Shown here piece by piece: positions 43,949-53,711 of a stretch of DNA of 64,000 nt. Source of the stretch: Levilactobacillus enshiensis (GTDB lineage: Bacteria > Bacillota > Bacilli > Lactobacillales > Lactobacillaceae); the NCBI RefSeq assembly GCF_007115095.1, contig NZ_SULH01000003.1, positions 124,001 to 188,000 of the forward strand, given 5' to 3'. A model generated the notes under the pieces. The model was not told where the DNA came from. It did no database searches and saw nothing but the letters and a program-made list of their open reading frames with translations. The number at the start of each line of letters is the position of its first letter. The first letter of the stretch is position 1. A program made the position numbers and the translations under genes.

Positions 43949-44911
43949 TTATGATTGAATTCCCGCAATTTCAAAGCTAAAGTCGTGGTCGATGTCGCCC
44001 GCGATATGGTATTGTGGTTCAACGTCGGCACCCCAACTGTCGATGCCACCGACACCACGAACGGCACCAAAGATGGTCAGTACCGTCCGCCGAACTGGTG
44101 GCAATTCCTCAATATGCGTGGCACTTTCCAACTCTTCTGGCGTGTAGGGCAAGCAACTGAAGGCAAATGGATGTCCCGTCTGGCGAATCGTCAGGCTGAA
44201 TGGCTGGTGGTCGGGATCGGCGTTATTGAGCGTCGTGGCCCGCGTCACTTTGACCCAGTCATTCTTCATGTGCATCCCACATTCCTGCGGGACCATGTAC
44301 GGCGTTACAGGTAACCCGTCAACGTGGTAGGTTCCAGGACGACCACCAGCTTGCCGGTCGGGATACGTTTCACCCGAGAGGCCCTGGTAGTCAAACCCCG
44401 TGGCCGCCGTTGGCATGACCAAACGCAAGCCAAACGCAGGGAGTTCCGGCAAGGCAGTCGCTCCCTTATAGTGGACGTTAACCACGATCTTACCGGTACC
44501 ATCGACGACGTATTCAACCGTTGCCGTGGTCGCTGGCGTCGTAGTGGTCGTATAGGTGAATTTCACCGCGACCGTATCTGCCGTTTCGTGATCAGAATAC
44601 TGGTTGTTGACTGGCGCAATCGGCAGCTGAATCGGTTGGCCGTCAACCGCCACGTCGATTTGCGTGCAGGCACTGAATAGGTCGGCGCCCAACCACTGTG
44701 CGGAGGTCGTAGAAAAGCCGTTGCCGCGGTCATTGTCGGTCGTTGCCCGCCAAAATGCCGGGTTCGGTGTCCGGTACAGCCACTCCTTACCGTATTGGAC
44801 CAGTGATTCCAAACCGCGCCGGTCGTAAGCAAAGATGTAATGGAAACCGGGACCGCTCAGTCCCAAGGTCTCATCGCCATAAATTACGTTTAATTTAGTC
44901 GTGTTGGCCAT
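43949..44911 (-). CDS. lacM: Beta-galactosidase small subunit
   Basis: 320 aa. C-terminal domain of GH2 beta-galactosidases as a separate subunit (beta-gal small chain): [20 protein letters not shown] at the start, then [14 protein letters not shown], and [18 protein letters not shown]. Contributes to the active site of the LacL/LacM heterodimer that splits lactose and galactosides. ATG 44911 lies inside lacL (17-bp overlap), the arrangement known from other lactobacilli, so translation is coupled. The longer frame to 45094 is internal to lacL. Terminator at 43890-43935. Confidence 0.92.
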   Translation of the reverse strand: MANTTKLNVIYGDETLGLSGPGFHYIFAYDRRGLESLVQYGKEWLYRTPNPAFWRATTDNDRGNGFSTTSAQWLGADLFSACTQIDVAVDGQPIQLPIAPVNNQYSDHETADTVAVKFTYTTTTTPATTATVEYVVDGTGKIVVNVHYKGATALPELPAFGLRLVMPTAATGFDYQGLSGETYPDRQAGGRPGTYHVDGLPVTPYMVPQECGMHMKNDWVKVTRATTLNNADPDHQPFSLTIRQTGHPFAFSCLPYTPEELESATHIEELPPVRRTVLTIFGAVRGVGGIDSWGADVEPQYHIAGDIDHDFSFEIAGIQS

Positions 44912-46781
44912 AGTAGTAGTCCACCTCCTGTAGTGCTGGCTTCGGTGTCCGGTCGGCAAAGAGCAGACCGTCGCCGGAGAATTCGTAGTTGGCGTGCCGG
45001 TCATCGAAGTCCCCACCATAGCGGAGAACGGGTTGACCAGTGACCTCATCCTTGACCCAGAGCGCTTGGTCAATGTAGTCCCAGATAAAGCCACCCTGGT
45101 ACATCGGATACTTATCGATTAAGTCGGTATAACTGTTCATGCCACCCAGGGAATTGCCCATGTCGTGCATGTACTCACAGTTCACAAATGGCTTGGCCGG
45201 ATCATGCGTCAAGTAGTCCTCGATGGCGTCTGGATGATCGTACATCATGCTTTCCATGTCGGAGATGCGATCCGCATAGTCCCGGTTACGGCAAACACCC
45301 TCGTAGTGGGTCAGCCGCGTAGGATCGACGTTGTGGTAGTACTTGTCCATGGCCGCAATGTCATCGCCAGCATAGGATTCGTTGCCCAGCGACCAAATCA
45401 AAACGGCCGGATGGTTCTTAAACATTTCGTAGTTGCTCTTGGCCCGATCAAGTACGGCCAATTGCCATTGTGGCAGGCTTCCTGGCACATTGTAGGAGGG
45501 CTCAACGGCACCCATCTTCTGCCAAGTGCCGTGGGTTTCCAGGTTATTCTCCGCCATCATGTAGATCCCGTTGCGGTCACACAGGTGGTACCATTCATCC
45601 TGGTCCGGATAGTGGCAAGTCCTCACCGCATTGATGTGATTTTCCTTGAAAATCTGTTGGTCGTAATCCATGTCGGCTTGCGTTACGGCACGGCCGCGGT
45701 GGGCGTCCCATTCGTGCCGGTTGACCCCGTTTAGAATCAGCCGTTGACCATTGAGTTCCATGACCTTATTCTTCATTTCAAAGCGACGGAACCCAACCTG
45801 GTAAGGCACCACTTCAACCAGGTTACCCGTGGCGTCGCGCAACTCGACTTGGAGTTGGTAGAGGTAAGGATCGTGATGATTCCAGAGGTGAACGTGGTTG
45901 ATGGTCGCAGTCAGATCTAGCGTGTCAGCGACTTCACTTTCGGTCGTCCAGATGGCCTCGCCAGTATCGTTCAAGAGGCTCACGTTGACGGCTCCTGCCA
46001 GATTATCAGCAGCGGATAATTTTAAATTGACCCGCAAGTCGCCGGTCACAAACTGGTCGTCGACGCCGGCACGAATCGTCATGTCCTCCACGTGGAGTGC
46101 GGGCTTGGCCACTAAACGGACGCTGCGGAAGATGCCGGAGAAGCGGAACATGTCCTGATCTTCGAGGTAGGCGGCCGTGCTGTGCTTGAAGACCTCAACG
46201 GCCAGAACGTTGTCGCCGGTTTGTAAGTATGGTGTCAGGTCAAATTCGGAGCGACTGAAACTATCCTCAGCGTACCCCACAAACTGCCCGTTCAGCCAAA
46301 GATACATCGCCTGTTCGACCCCGTCAAACTCGACGCTGACCCGTTTATTTTGTAGTGCGGGCGCTAGTGTGAAGTGTTTGACGTAGGCCCCAACGGTGTT
46401 CTCGGGATCCGTGCTGAACATGCCCTTTTCGGGACGGTCGGCCCCCATGCTGTAGGCCGGACGGCGGTAGTGCTTGCCTTCCCACGGATAAGTCGTGTTA
46501 ATGTATTGAATCTGGCCATAACCGGCGAGTTCAATGTGACCCGGAACGGTCAATCGATCAAAGCCAGAACGGTCATAATCGGGCTGGTAAAATCCGATTG
46601 GTCGGTGTTGGGGATCCTTCGCAAAAGAAAATTCCCAGGAACCATCGAGACTTTGGACCAAACTACTTTGCTTGGCCACCGCCTCGTCAATCGTCGCGTA
46701 ACCGCGGTGATCGCTATGCGCTGGTAACTGGTTGACCCGAAAAGTCTGCGGATCATCCAGCCATGAAATTTCTGCTTTCAA
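44895..46781 (-). CDS. lacL: Beta-galactosidase large subunit (GH2)
   Basis: 628 aa, the standard LacL length. GH2 sugar-binding, immunoglobulin-like and TIM-barrel domains; [20 protein letters not shown], the acid/base Glu468 in [13 protein letters not shown] and the nucleophile Glu536 in [16 protein letters not shown] are all present. Start is TTG 46781, seven bases after AGGAGG. Cytosolic; it needs LacM for activity. A cre box (46797-46810) lies between its -10 and the ribosome site, so CcpA should act as a roadblock. Downstream of the symporter gene but with its own promoter. Confidence 0.94.
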   Translation of the reverse strand: MKAEISWLDDPQTFRVNQLPAHSDHRGYATIDEAVAKQSSLVQSLDGSWEFSFAKDPQHRPIGFYQPDYDRSGFDRLTVPGHIELAGYGQIQYINTTYPWEGKHYRRPAYSMGADRPEKGMFSTDPENTVGAYVKHFTLAPALQNKRVSVEFDGVEQAMYLWLNGQFVGYAEDSFSRSEFDLTPYLQTGDNVLAVEVFKHSTAAYLEDQDMFRFSGIFRSVRLVAKPALHVEDMTIRAGVDDQFVTGDLRVNLKLSAADNLAGAVNVSLLNDTGEAIWTTESEVADTLDLTATINHVHLWNHHDPYLYQLQVELRDATGNLVEVVPYQVGFRRFEMKNKVMELNGQRLILNGVNRHEWDAHRGRAVTQADMDYDQQIFKENHINAVRTCHYPDQDEWYHLCDRNGIYMMAENNLETHGTWQKMGAVEPSYNVPGSLPQWQLAVLDRAKSNYEMFKNHPAVLIWSLGNESYAGDDIAAMDKYYHNVDPTRLTHYEGVCRNRDYADRISDMESMMYDHPDAIEDYLTHDPAKPFVNCEYMHDMGNSLGGMNSYTDLIDKYPMYQGGFIWDYIDQALWVKDEVTGQPVLRYGGDFDDRHANYEFSGDGLLFADRTPKPALQEVDYYYGQHD

Positions 46782-46796
46782 AAGTTTTCCTCCTTT

Positions 46797-46822
46797 TTAA
46801 AACGCTTACACTGGTAATTATA
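46797..46822 (-). promoter_or_regulatory. lacL promoter -10 and cre site
   Basis: Minus strand: -10 TATAAT (46817-46822) then TGTAAGCGTTTTAA (46797-46810), a good cre match except the last bases. The -35 is weak. Confidence 0.6.
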
Positions 46823-46872
46823 CAACAGAACGGTGGTGATGCCAGCGAAGTCGGATTAAATTGTAATATGAA

Positions 46873-46929
46873 AAGTGACTAAACCAGTTCAGCCTAAATT
46901 CATCATTAAGACGACCGGTTTAGTCACTT
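46873..46929. terminator. Hairpin between the symporter gene and lacL
   Basis: Perfect 13-bp arms AAGTGACTAAACC (46873-46885) / GGTTTAGTCACTT (46917-46929). There is no long T-run; it could be a terminator or a paired regulator site for lacL. Confidence 0.5.
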
Positions 46930-46952
46930 ATACATTATCAGTCAGTCCAAGA

Positions 46953-48395
46953 CTAGTTGACGTTTTCGGCGCCTAACTTCTTCTGCAATTCTTCAACGAT
47001 TTCGGCATGTTTCTTTTCGGAAATCTTAACCTTGAAGACGTAGATGAGTAACGCCAAAATGTGAACGATTAAGCCTGCCCAGAAGGCAACGGCCTTGAAC
47101 AAAGAAATTCCGCCAGCTGTGATCGATGCCGCAGTTGCCGTCCCGGTCATCCCAGCAGCAACCGCGACCCAACCAACGACCCCGTTAGAGATCGCACTGG
47201 ACATTTTGTCGAGCATTGGCCGAATCGCCAACGTCACGGCTTCACTCCGCGTCCCATTTTTCAGTTGACCATATTCGATGGTATCGGTCAGCGTTAAGAT
47301 AACGGCCATGAAGATGAAGCCTTGTGGCACGTAGTACAAAACTAAGGCGGTCATGACCATGATTAAGTTGTCGGTGGACACGATCAGGATGATGTAGGCC
47401 AAAATCATGGCACACATGCTGACGGCGTAAATGGTCTTCCGGGTAACCCATTTGTTGATAATGGGGTAGAGCGGTGACGTAAAGAAACCAGCAACCGTTG
47501 GAATCAGTCCAGCGATCCAGAACAGACCAGGCTTGTCCATGACGTACTTGAACATGTAGAACATCAACCCGGCAGTGGCTGCATTCCCGAATCCATAAAC
47601 CAGATATGGTAGCGCGGTCCACAGCATCTGGTCGTTGTGTGCCAAAGCCCAGAACATGTCTTTCAAACTCGTCTTATCCTTCGCGGCGTTCCGCAAAACG
47701 TTATGCTTTTCGTGCGTCCCTAAGGCCACGATAAATGAACAAATAATAGCAACTACGGCAATGATAATGCCGAAGGTCGTCCAACCAGCTTGACCTTCAT
47801 TATGTTGACCCGTCGCCAGGTAAGTGACATAGGTCACGACAGGAACAATCGTCATCGTCACGATGTTTTGACCAAAACCGGTAAAGTTCCCAGCGGCCGT
47901 GAAGATGGAACGTTCGTGACTGTCTTCACTCAACGCCGGAATCATGCCCCAATAAGAGACGTCCCGGAACGAGTAGAAAATATCAAAAATGGTAAAAATT
48001 GGAATAAAGAGAATCATGAACCAAGTGGTGTTTGACCGCGATAGGCCGAAGATCCCCGACATCAGCACGATCAGTAGCAGCGCCGAAACCGTCCCCGCAA
48101 TGATCAACCAAGGCTTGAATCGGCCCCAACGCGTATTCGTGTTATCAACAATGTTCCCAATAATTGGATCAATAAAAATTTCAAGAATTCTAAGGACAAA
48201 AATTAGTCCGGTAATCATGGCAATTGATTTAGTCGCTTGTGACTTTGACACGCCGGTGAACATCGCCGTCGTGACGTAGACCATAAAGTAAGTCCCAAAC
48301 ATCATTGATAACGCAGAATGACCAAAGTTCCCAAAGGCATAGTTGACGACTGGCCAAATCTTACTCTTATGGGCAACTGTTTTTGTAGCATCCAT
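46953..48395 (-). CDS. GPH-family glycoside/pentoside cation symporter
   Basis: 480 aa, 12 membrane segments, no C-terminal EIIA domain, so not LacS proper. GPH family landmarks: VNYAFGNFGHSALSMMFGTY in helix 1, FIDPIIGNIVDNTNTRWGRF (loop 2-3 motif) and TDTIEYGQLKNGTRSEAVTL. Relatives carry xylosides, arabinosides, raffinose or galactosides. It starts 48 bp after the arabinofuranosidase stop and is probably cotranscribed with it, so uptake of arabino-oligosaccharides is the best guess, with galactosides possible because lacLM follows. Confidence 0.87.
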   Translation of the reverse strand: MDATKTVAHKSKIWPVVNYAFGNFGHSALSMMFGTYFMVYVTTAMFTGVSKSQATKSIAMITGLIFVLRILEIFIDPIIGNIVDNTNTRWGRFKPWLIIAGTVSALLLIVLMSGIFGLSRSNTTWFMILFIPIFTIFDIFYSFRDVSYWGMIPALSEDSHERSIFTAAGNFTGFGQNIVTMTIVPVVTYVTYLATGQHNEGQAGWTTFGIIIAVVAIICSFIVALGTHEKHNVLRNAAKDKTSLKDMFWALAHNDQMLWTALPYLVYGFGNAATAGLMFYMFKYVMDKPGLFWIAGLIPTVAGFFTSPLYPIINKWVTRKTIYAVSMCAMILAYIILIVSTDNLIMVMTALVLYYVPQGFIFMAVILTLTDTIEYGQLKNGTRSEAVTLAIRPMLDKMSSAISNGVVGWVAVAAGMTGTATAASITAGGISLFKAVAFWAGLIVHILALLIYVFKVKISEKKHAEIVEELQKKLGAENVN

Positions 48396-48443
48396 TGTAA
48401 ATCACACTTCCCATTCTAAATTGTGTGGCCCGCCTACTCCTGA

Positions 48444-49910
48444 CTAGACGGTAAACGTGATGACGTTCCAAGAAAACGGTTTCAAAATAATCTGACCGTC
48501 ATCCTGAATCGTTTCCTCAGGGACGGCGTGGTCCAATGAGTTTTTGAACTCCGGATCAGAGCAACTATAGCTGAGATGACGCGTTTCTTGAAGCTGATCA
48601 TCGTTGAGCTTCACGGCTAGATTCATTGACGCCGTTTGGTGCCGATTAACCGCGAAAATCGTGTAGTGATGGTCGTCATTTTTAACCGTCACGGCATCCA
48701 GGTACGGCACATCGCCGAATTCTGGGACCCGATACGTTGGCGACTGGGCACTGGTCTGTAGTGCCGTGCCATGGGCGTATTGCGCAACATCCCGCAATGG
48801 CGTGAAGATGGTCTGCTTCAACAGGCTATCTTTCGTGGTGAGAATTGGCGCGATGACGTTGACCAACTGCGCAAAGCAGGCAATCTTGACCCGGTCGGCG
48901 TGCTTCAACAGCGTAATCAGCGATGACCCGACGAGCAAGGCGTCTTCGAAATTGTAGACATCTTCCAACCGGTGCGGGGCCTGTTGCCAAGGCTTGAGGT
49001 GCGCATCGTGTTCGTTGGAATGGTACCAGACGTTCCACTCATCAAAGGAAATATTGAGCGTCTTAGCTGACTTTTTCGTCGCCTTTGCCGCATCGCAGAG
49101 GGCCACGACGGAATTAATAAACTGATCCATCCGCAGTGACTTGGCGACATGGTGCATCGTCCCCTGTGATGGCAGCTCGTAATACTGATGCATCGAGATG
49201 TAATCCACGTTGTCATAACACTCGTTGAGCACCGTCGACTCCCAGATGCCAAACGTCGGCGTATGCTCGTTGGAACTCCCACAGACGATGAGCTTAATAT
49301 CCGGGTCGAGACTGCGCATGGCTTTGGCCGTCTCATTGACCAATTGGCCGTATTCGTGAGCGGTCTTGTGGCCGATCTGCCACGGCGCATCCATTTCGTT
49401 CCCGAGACACCAGAACTTCACGTGGTAGGGTTCTGGATGCCCGTTTTCACGGCGTTTGTTGGCCCAATATGTATCGGTATCGAGGTTACAATACTCCAGC
49501 AAGTTGCAGGCATCTTCAATTCCTCGCGTTCCCAAGTTAACGGCAATCATCGCTTCAGCATCGACCTTCGTCGTCCAGTCCATGAAATCATCGAGACCAA
49601 ACTGATTGGACTCCACACTCTGCCAAGCCAAATCGACCTTTTGTTGGCGCTGGTCACGTGGCCCAATCCCATCTTCCCAGTGATAACTGGACACAAAGTT
49701 ACCGCCTGGATACCGGATTAGTGGCACGTTGAGCTCCTTCACAGCCGCGATGACGTCCTTGCGCAGACCCGCGTCATCTGCCAACGGACTATCCGGATCA
49801 TAGATGCCGCCATAAATGCTGCGCCCCATATGTTCTGCTAAAGATGAATTGATCCGGTGGTCAATCTGACCAATGGGAAATAAGTCCGTTGCATAAAGCT
49901 TTCCTTGCAT
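48444..49910 (-). CDS. Alpha-L-arabinofuranosidase, GH51
   Basis: 488 aa. Releases terminal arabinofuranose from arabinan or arabinoxylan oligosaccharides. GH51 motifs: YPGGNFVSSYHWEDGIGPRD, the acid/base Glu172 in CLGNEMDAPWQIGHK and the nucleophile Glu291 in ISFDEWNVWYH. No signal peptide, so it acts in the cytosol on imported oligosaccharides. ATG 49910 follows GGAGGGG; the frame to 49955 crosses the ribosome site. Promoter with overlapping cre; divergent from an ArsR-type regulator that is the likely specific regulator. Confidence 0.93.
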   Translation of the reverse strand: MQGKLYATDLFPIGQIDHRINSSLAEHMGRSIYGGIYDPDSPLADDAGLRKDVIAAVKELNVPLIRYPGGNFVSSYHWEDGIGPRDQRQQKVDLAWQSVESNQFGLDDFMDWTTKVDAEAMIAVNLGTRGIEDACNLLEYCNLDTDTYWANKRRENGHPEPYHVKFWCLGNEMDAPWQIGHKTAHEYGQLVNETAKAMRSLDPDIKLIVCGSSNEHTPTFGIWESTVLNECYDNVDYISMHQYYELPSQGTMHHVAKSLRMDQFINSVVALCDAAKATKKSAKTLNISFDEWNVWYHSNEHDAHLKPWQQAPHRLEDVYNFEDALLVGSSLITLLKHADRVKIACFAQLVNVIAPILTTKDSLLKQTIFTPLRDVAQYAHGTALQTSAQSPTYRVPEFGDVPYLDAVTVKNDDHHYTIFAVNRHQTASMNLAVKLNDDQLQETRHLSYSCSDPEFKNSLDHAVPEETIQDDGQIILKPFSWNVITFTV

Positions 49911-49941
49911 AAATTCTACCCCTCCTTCTTTTTCCGAATTC

Positions 49942-49971
49942 ATGGTAGCAGGCACATGTAAGCGCTGTCAA
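49942..49971 (-). promoter_or_regulatory. Arabinofuranosidase promoter with overlapping cre
   Basis: Minus strand: -35 TTGACA (49966-49971), 18-nt spacer, -10 TACCAT (49942-49947). The cre-like TGACAGCGCTTACA (49957-49970) starts inside the -35 box. Confidence 0.75.
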
Positions 49972-49988
49972 TAGATGATTAGGCAAAA

Positions 49989-50026
49989 AGTGAACTAAAT
50001 GGGTAAATTTAGGCATTACGTTCACT
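49989..50026. promoter_or_regulatory. Inverted repeat in the divergent abf/regulator region
   Basis: AGTGAAC (49989-49995) / GTTCACT (50020-50026), placed between the arabinofuranosidase promoter and the regulator gene. A candidate site for the ArsR-type regulator. Confidence 0.4.
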
Positions 50027-50117
50027 AGTAACGACATTTATCACCGAATTACGGGCTTTGTGCGGCCCTTATGTTAATATATATATGAACTTAATATGCA
50101 AATGAGGTGAATATTTA

Positions 50118-51020
50118 ATGGAAATCGATCTTAATCAGGACTCAGTTGGTCTGCTCAAAGCCCTTGCCAGTCCAATTCGGCTCCGCATCATCGACCTGCT
50201 CTCTACGCGGGCAATGAATATCCAAGAACTGAGCGCGCATCTGCACCTCAGCAAGTCAATCGTCAGCACCCACGTTAATCAGTTGGAACGCGCCCAGATT
50301 ATTGAGACAACCCGAAAGCCGGGTAAGAATGGTGTTCAAAAGATCTCGCAGTTACGAGTCAGCTACCTGGGAATTAATTTCCCCAACCGCAAGGAATCGG
50401 CCTATTCTCATTACGAGACCCACCTTCCCATCGGCCACTATGTCGATTACGACGTTGATCCAGTCTGTGGCTTGGCGACGACTAAGGACTACATTGGTCA
50501 TTTAGATGATCCGAAATACTTCATGGACCCCAATCGTGTCAACGCTGGTATTCTCTGGTTTGCTAAGGGCTACGTTGACTACAAGGTCCCTAATCTATTG
50601 GACCGGTCGCAAACGATTCAACAAGTCGAAATCAGCTTTGAGTTGGCGTCAGAGTTCCCCTTTACGAACGACAACTGGCCGTCAGATATCAGTTTTGAGC
50701 TCAACGGTATCGACCTGGGGTTCTGGGAAAGTCCCGGTGATTACGCGGATGTCCGCGGTGAATTGAACCCGGAATGGTGGCCGAACAACATGAACCAATA
50801 CGGATTGTTGAAGACGTTGCAGGTCACTCATGAAGGGACCTTTGTCAGCGGCGAGAAGATTTCCGACGTGACCATCGACCACTTCTCCCGTCAAACACAG
50901 TACTGGAGTCTCCGACTGGCGGTGAAGAATACAGCAAAACACGTTGGCGGCCTAACCCTGTATGGCAAGGGTTTTGGCAACCACGACCAAGATATTGATT
51001 TTCGCTTCTATTATCTCTAA
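50118..51020 (+). CDS. ArsR-type winged-helix regulator with sugar-locus context
   Basis: 300 aa, three times the length of a simple ArsR protein. Residues about 8-85 are an ArsR/HTH_20 domain (LLKALASPIRLRIIDLLSTR, ELSAHLHLSKSIVSTHVNQL). The remaining 200 residues form an unrecognised, mostly beta domain (ELNGIDLGFWESPGDYADVR GE; SLRLAVKNTAKHVGGLTLYG), plausibly a carbohydrate-binding sensor. Such regulators are found beside arabinosidase and galactosidase genes in lactobacilli. ATG 50118 follows GAGGTG. Divergent from the arabinofuranosidase gene, which it probably controls. Confidence 0.82.
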   Translation: MEIDLNQDSVGLLKALASPIRLRIIDLLSTRAMNIQELSAHLHLSKSIVSTHVNQLERAQIIETTRKPGKNGVQKISQLRVSYLGINFPNRKESAYSHYETHLPIGHYVDYDVDPVCGLATTKDYIGHLDDPKYFMDPNRVNAGILWFAKGYVDYKVPNLLDRSQTIQQVEISFELASEFPFTNDNWPSDISFELNGIDLGFWESPGDYADVRGELNPEWWPNNMNQYGLLKTLQVTHEGTFVSGEKISDVTIDHFSRQTQYWSLRLAVKNTAKHVGGLTLYGKGFGNHDQDIDFRFYYL

Positions 51021-51585
51021 AAAACAAAAAGTGATGTGCTGCCTTGGGCGTGCACATTTTACGCCCGTTCATTCAGTGTGCAAGAAGCGGCTGAGACAAG
51101 ACTGTCTCAGCCGCTTCGACTCTGCCAATTCCAGGTTCAAAGCCAAATTTTCGGATTCTCGGCTCGCTGTTACCTGATGACCCGAAATCATCGCAATGCT
51201 GCGTTTAGAGAAACGCCCCCCGATGGTCACCACTATGACGAGATGACTATCAAGTAGCCCGCCACTACTAGTTAGCGGCGGTTAATTACGACTCAAGCTT
51301 TTGGGAAATTTATAACCCGGGTTAAGTGCTGAAAAATTTCGTTAACTTTCTCAGCTTGACGTAGATGAAGACAACTAATGTCTGCTTATGTTGATTTGTT
51401 GATCAAAGGCCCATTTATTCCCCGGGAAATATTTTGCGCTATTTTTAAAATTTTCCGGACTAAACGTCTTAAAAATAGCACGCGACTGCCAGTTAAATCG
51501 CCTTTCAGATCGTACATTTGCTGTCAACGATTCCCAAATCAGGTATAATTGACAGTATCATTAAATTTTAGGAGGCTGGAAAAAC
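51021..51585. other. Intergenic region with a strong hairpin and the promoter of the next gene
   Basis: A perfect 14-bp stem GAAGCGGCTGAGAC / GTCTCAGCCGCTTC (51084-51117) without T-run, and CCGCC / GGCGG near 51260. -10 TATAAT at 51544-51549; no clear -35. No gene is seen in the remaining 565 bp. Confidence 0.5.
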
Positions 51586-52485
51586 GTGAGCAGACTTGGC
51601 AAATGGGCCCTTGGTTTGGCCACATTAAGTGCCACATTGCTAATTGGTAACGTCATCGGCAATGCGCAAACTGAAAAGCCTAGTGCCATCGTGAAGGTCG
51701 GTGATTTTGCCGCCAGTACGGACTTTTTAAACCTGAGTCAATACTTTCAGACCACCCGCGACGTTAACATCAAGGTTGCCTATCTCCCCATGAAGAAGAT
51801 GGGCGCTCCCGTTAAGCGGACATTAACTCTGCCTGCTGGTACGGTGGTTGCCGGCTCACTGACCACGACTAAACGACATGGCTACTTAATTCCCAGCCTT
51901 CAACTCTATTTAGCCCGGCTCAGTTATCCCTTATTACAACGAAGTGCCCCCAAAGGCTACACCATTGACCCTGGTGCTGGTGCCTACGATCCACAGGCAA
52001 CTTTAAAGGCCACCGCTGAGCTCACCGCCTTCAAGCGTGTTAAGGTGCCGGACTTCATGCCCGGTTACAGCCATGGTGACCTCTACATTGGCGGTGCCAA
52101 GGCGGCACTGAGCCCCGTGGAACCTTCTAGCAAAAGTCTTCGGATCACACCGGATGGCTATGCGGAGGTCCTGACTTATGATCCCACAGCGAGTGTTGGC
52201 CTCGGCTTCTACCAAAAGCCGACCGGGCTAGCAAAAATTATGAAGACTGATTACCACGATCCTTACCGGCGACTCTACTTTAGTCACAAACTTAAGGGGG
52301 TCAAAACCAAGCGCGTTAATCATACCGGTGCTTACCAATACCGGTTGACCTTGAAGAACTTGCATGATCCGCAACACACATCAGGCGACGAGGACAACGG
52401 CATCGCCGGAACCTTCAACAGCCTCTATTCGGTTGGCGGAACCCCCTACTTTACATTTATTGGCTACGACGGCATTAGCGGTTAA
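51586..52485 (+). CDS. Secreted protein of unknown function, 299 aa
   Basis: Starts at GTG 51586, nine bases after AGGAGG. Residues 1-27 are a signal peptide or N-anchor (LGKWALGLATLSATLLIGNV, then NAQ). The mature part is rich in Lys, Thr and Tyr and has beta-like stretches (RDVNIKVAYLPMKKMGAPVK; GVKTKRVNHTGAYQYRLTL). No catalytic motif, LPxTG or repeat was found. Similar secreted proteins are common and unassigned in lactobacilli. Monocistronic. Confidence 0.65.
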   Translation: MSRLGKWALGLATLSATLLIGNVIGNAQTEKPSAIVKVGDFAASTDFLNLSQYFQTTRDVNIKVAYLPMKKMGAPVKRTLTLPAGTVVAGSLTTTKRHGYLIPSLQLYLARLSYPLLQRSAPKGYTIDPGAGAYDPQATLKATAELTAFKRVKVPDFMPGYSHGDLYIGGAKAALSPVEPSSKSLRITPDGYAEVLTYDPTASVGLGFYQKPTGLAKIMKTDYHDPYRRLYFSHKLKGVKTKRVNHTGAYQYRLTLKNLHDPQHTSGDEDNGIAGTFNSLYSVGGTPYFTFIGYDGISG

Positions 52486-52728
52486 CGGCCTGTGACGAGC
52501 AAATCATGGCTCGTCTTTTTTGTTACAAGCGTTTCACTAAATAATCCGTTATTACTCCCCGCGCTTTATTAGACTCAGTGGACGTGCTCATTCCGGCAGC
52601 ACCTATACATTGCCCACTGATTAGTTGGCCAAGGACCTGAATTGCCGGGTAAAACGACTTTTTCCCGCTACCTTGCTTTCCGTGATACACTTCCGGTAAG
52701 TCCTAAATCTAGTCAGGAGGAAAGGCCC

Positions 52729-52842
52729 ATGTTGATTAAGCTAATTGCATCCTTTGCCGCTTTGTTTATCACCGTGACCCTAGTCACTTTGGGAACGAGT
52801 CAGATTCCCGGCGATTTGACCACTCATGACAAACCCCTTTAA
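52729..52842 (+). CDS. Small membrane peptide, 37 aa
   Basis: MLIKLIASFAALFITVTLVT followed by a short polar tail. One membrane helix. AGGAGG stands nine bases before ATG 52729 and a strong terminator follows, so it is likely translated. It sits directly beside the Wadjet locus, convergent with jetD. Function unknown. Confidence 0.55.
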   Translation: MLIKLIASFAALFITVTLVTLGTSQIPGDLTTHDKPL

Positions 52843-52852
52843 CGTTAACTAA

Positions 52853-52896
52853 AATGGCGGCGAGAAACTTGTTTTCTGAAGTTTCTCGCCGCCATT
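52853..52896. terminator. Strong hairpin between the 37-aa gene and jetD
   Basis: Perfect 17-bp stem AATGGCGGCGAGAAACT / AGTTTCTCGCCGCCATT. Confidence 0.75.
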
Positions 52897-52904
52897 GCTA
52901 TCTC

Positions 52905-53711
52905 TTATTCCATTTTTAACCAGGGGGTAATCAGTGCCTCATACTCCGCAATCAACTGTTCTTGTTCAACGAACTTTTTAACTAAGGTCAGTGAACTTAA
53001 TTCCTGCTGAAACACTGGGGCAGTCACCGTTACCGGCCGCGTACGTTGTGGATCAGCTTTACCTTTTAAGGTCACCCATTTTAGAACATTCGCTGGGCTC
53101 TGCAGGGCCGTAAATTCTGCCGGATCAACTGCTAGTTCCCCTAATAGGTGATCCGCTATCTGGATGCCGCGACTATCGAGATCGCCTAGATACGTAAACC
53201 GCACGCCGCGTTTCACCAAGGTGCGCATCAAGGTCACATAGGCCGCATTAAAGTCATTACCCGACTGATCAATTAATGGCCACTCGGGATGAAGTCGAAG
53301 CAACCAGGCAAAGACCCCATTGTTTTCAACAATGACGACCCGGTGATGGCGCAAAGGAAACTCCGCCATGGCCGCAATCTGCCACGGATTTAATGTTAAC
53401 GGTTGGGGCAGGTCCGTCTCAAAAACATTCGCACAGATGAAGGCCATCCCAATCAGTTTCGCCGTCACCTCGTGGACCTGACCCGTAAAGCAATTGGCTA
53501 GCACCCACTGATAATAGTCGTAAACTGCGGGATTTTCCTGAGCATCATTCAAGCTATGAGCCGTCAATCCCGCTTCAACTGCCTGTTGACCACGAGGCGG
53601 TAACGTTTCGCCAGCAGCAATTCGGTCAAATAGGCCATCTAGTTGTGCTGCCTCCTTGGGCGCCGCCTTGCCAGTCCCCGTCACGTAACGCTTAAGATAC
53701 TGACTTGGCAT
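52905..53711 (-). CDS. jetD: Wadjet JetD, Toprim-type nuclease subunit
   Basis: 268 aa. Last gene of the JetABCD plasmid-defence operon. JetD binds and cuts the circular DNA that the JetABC motor has trapped. The C-terminal part is Toprim-like (DUF2399/2220-type): VVIVENNGVFAWLL with the catalytic Glu, SGNDFNAAYVTL, and the metal-binding YLGDLDSRGIQIADHL (about residues 172-187). The N-terminal half is helical. ATG 53711 follows GGGGGG by six bases and overlaps jetC by 20 bp. The family assignment inside Wadjet types (I-III) is not certain; the Toprim region looks closest to the DUF2399 type. Confidence 0.85.
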   Translation of the reverse strand: MPSQYLKRYVTGTGKAAPKEAAQLDGLFDRIAAGETLPPRGQQAVEAGLTAHSLNDAQENPAVYDYYQWVLANCFTGQVHEVTAKLIGMAFICANVFETDLPQPLTLNPWQIAAMAEFPLRHHRVVIVENNGVFAWLLRLHPEWPLIDQSGNDFNAAYVTLMRTLVKRGVRFTYLGDLDSRGIQIADHLLGELAVDPAEFTALQSPANVLKWVTLKGKADPQRTRPVTVTAPVFQQELSSLTLVKKFVEQEQLIAEYEALITPWLKME

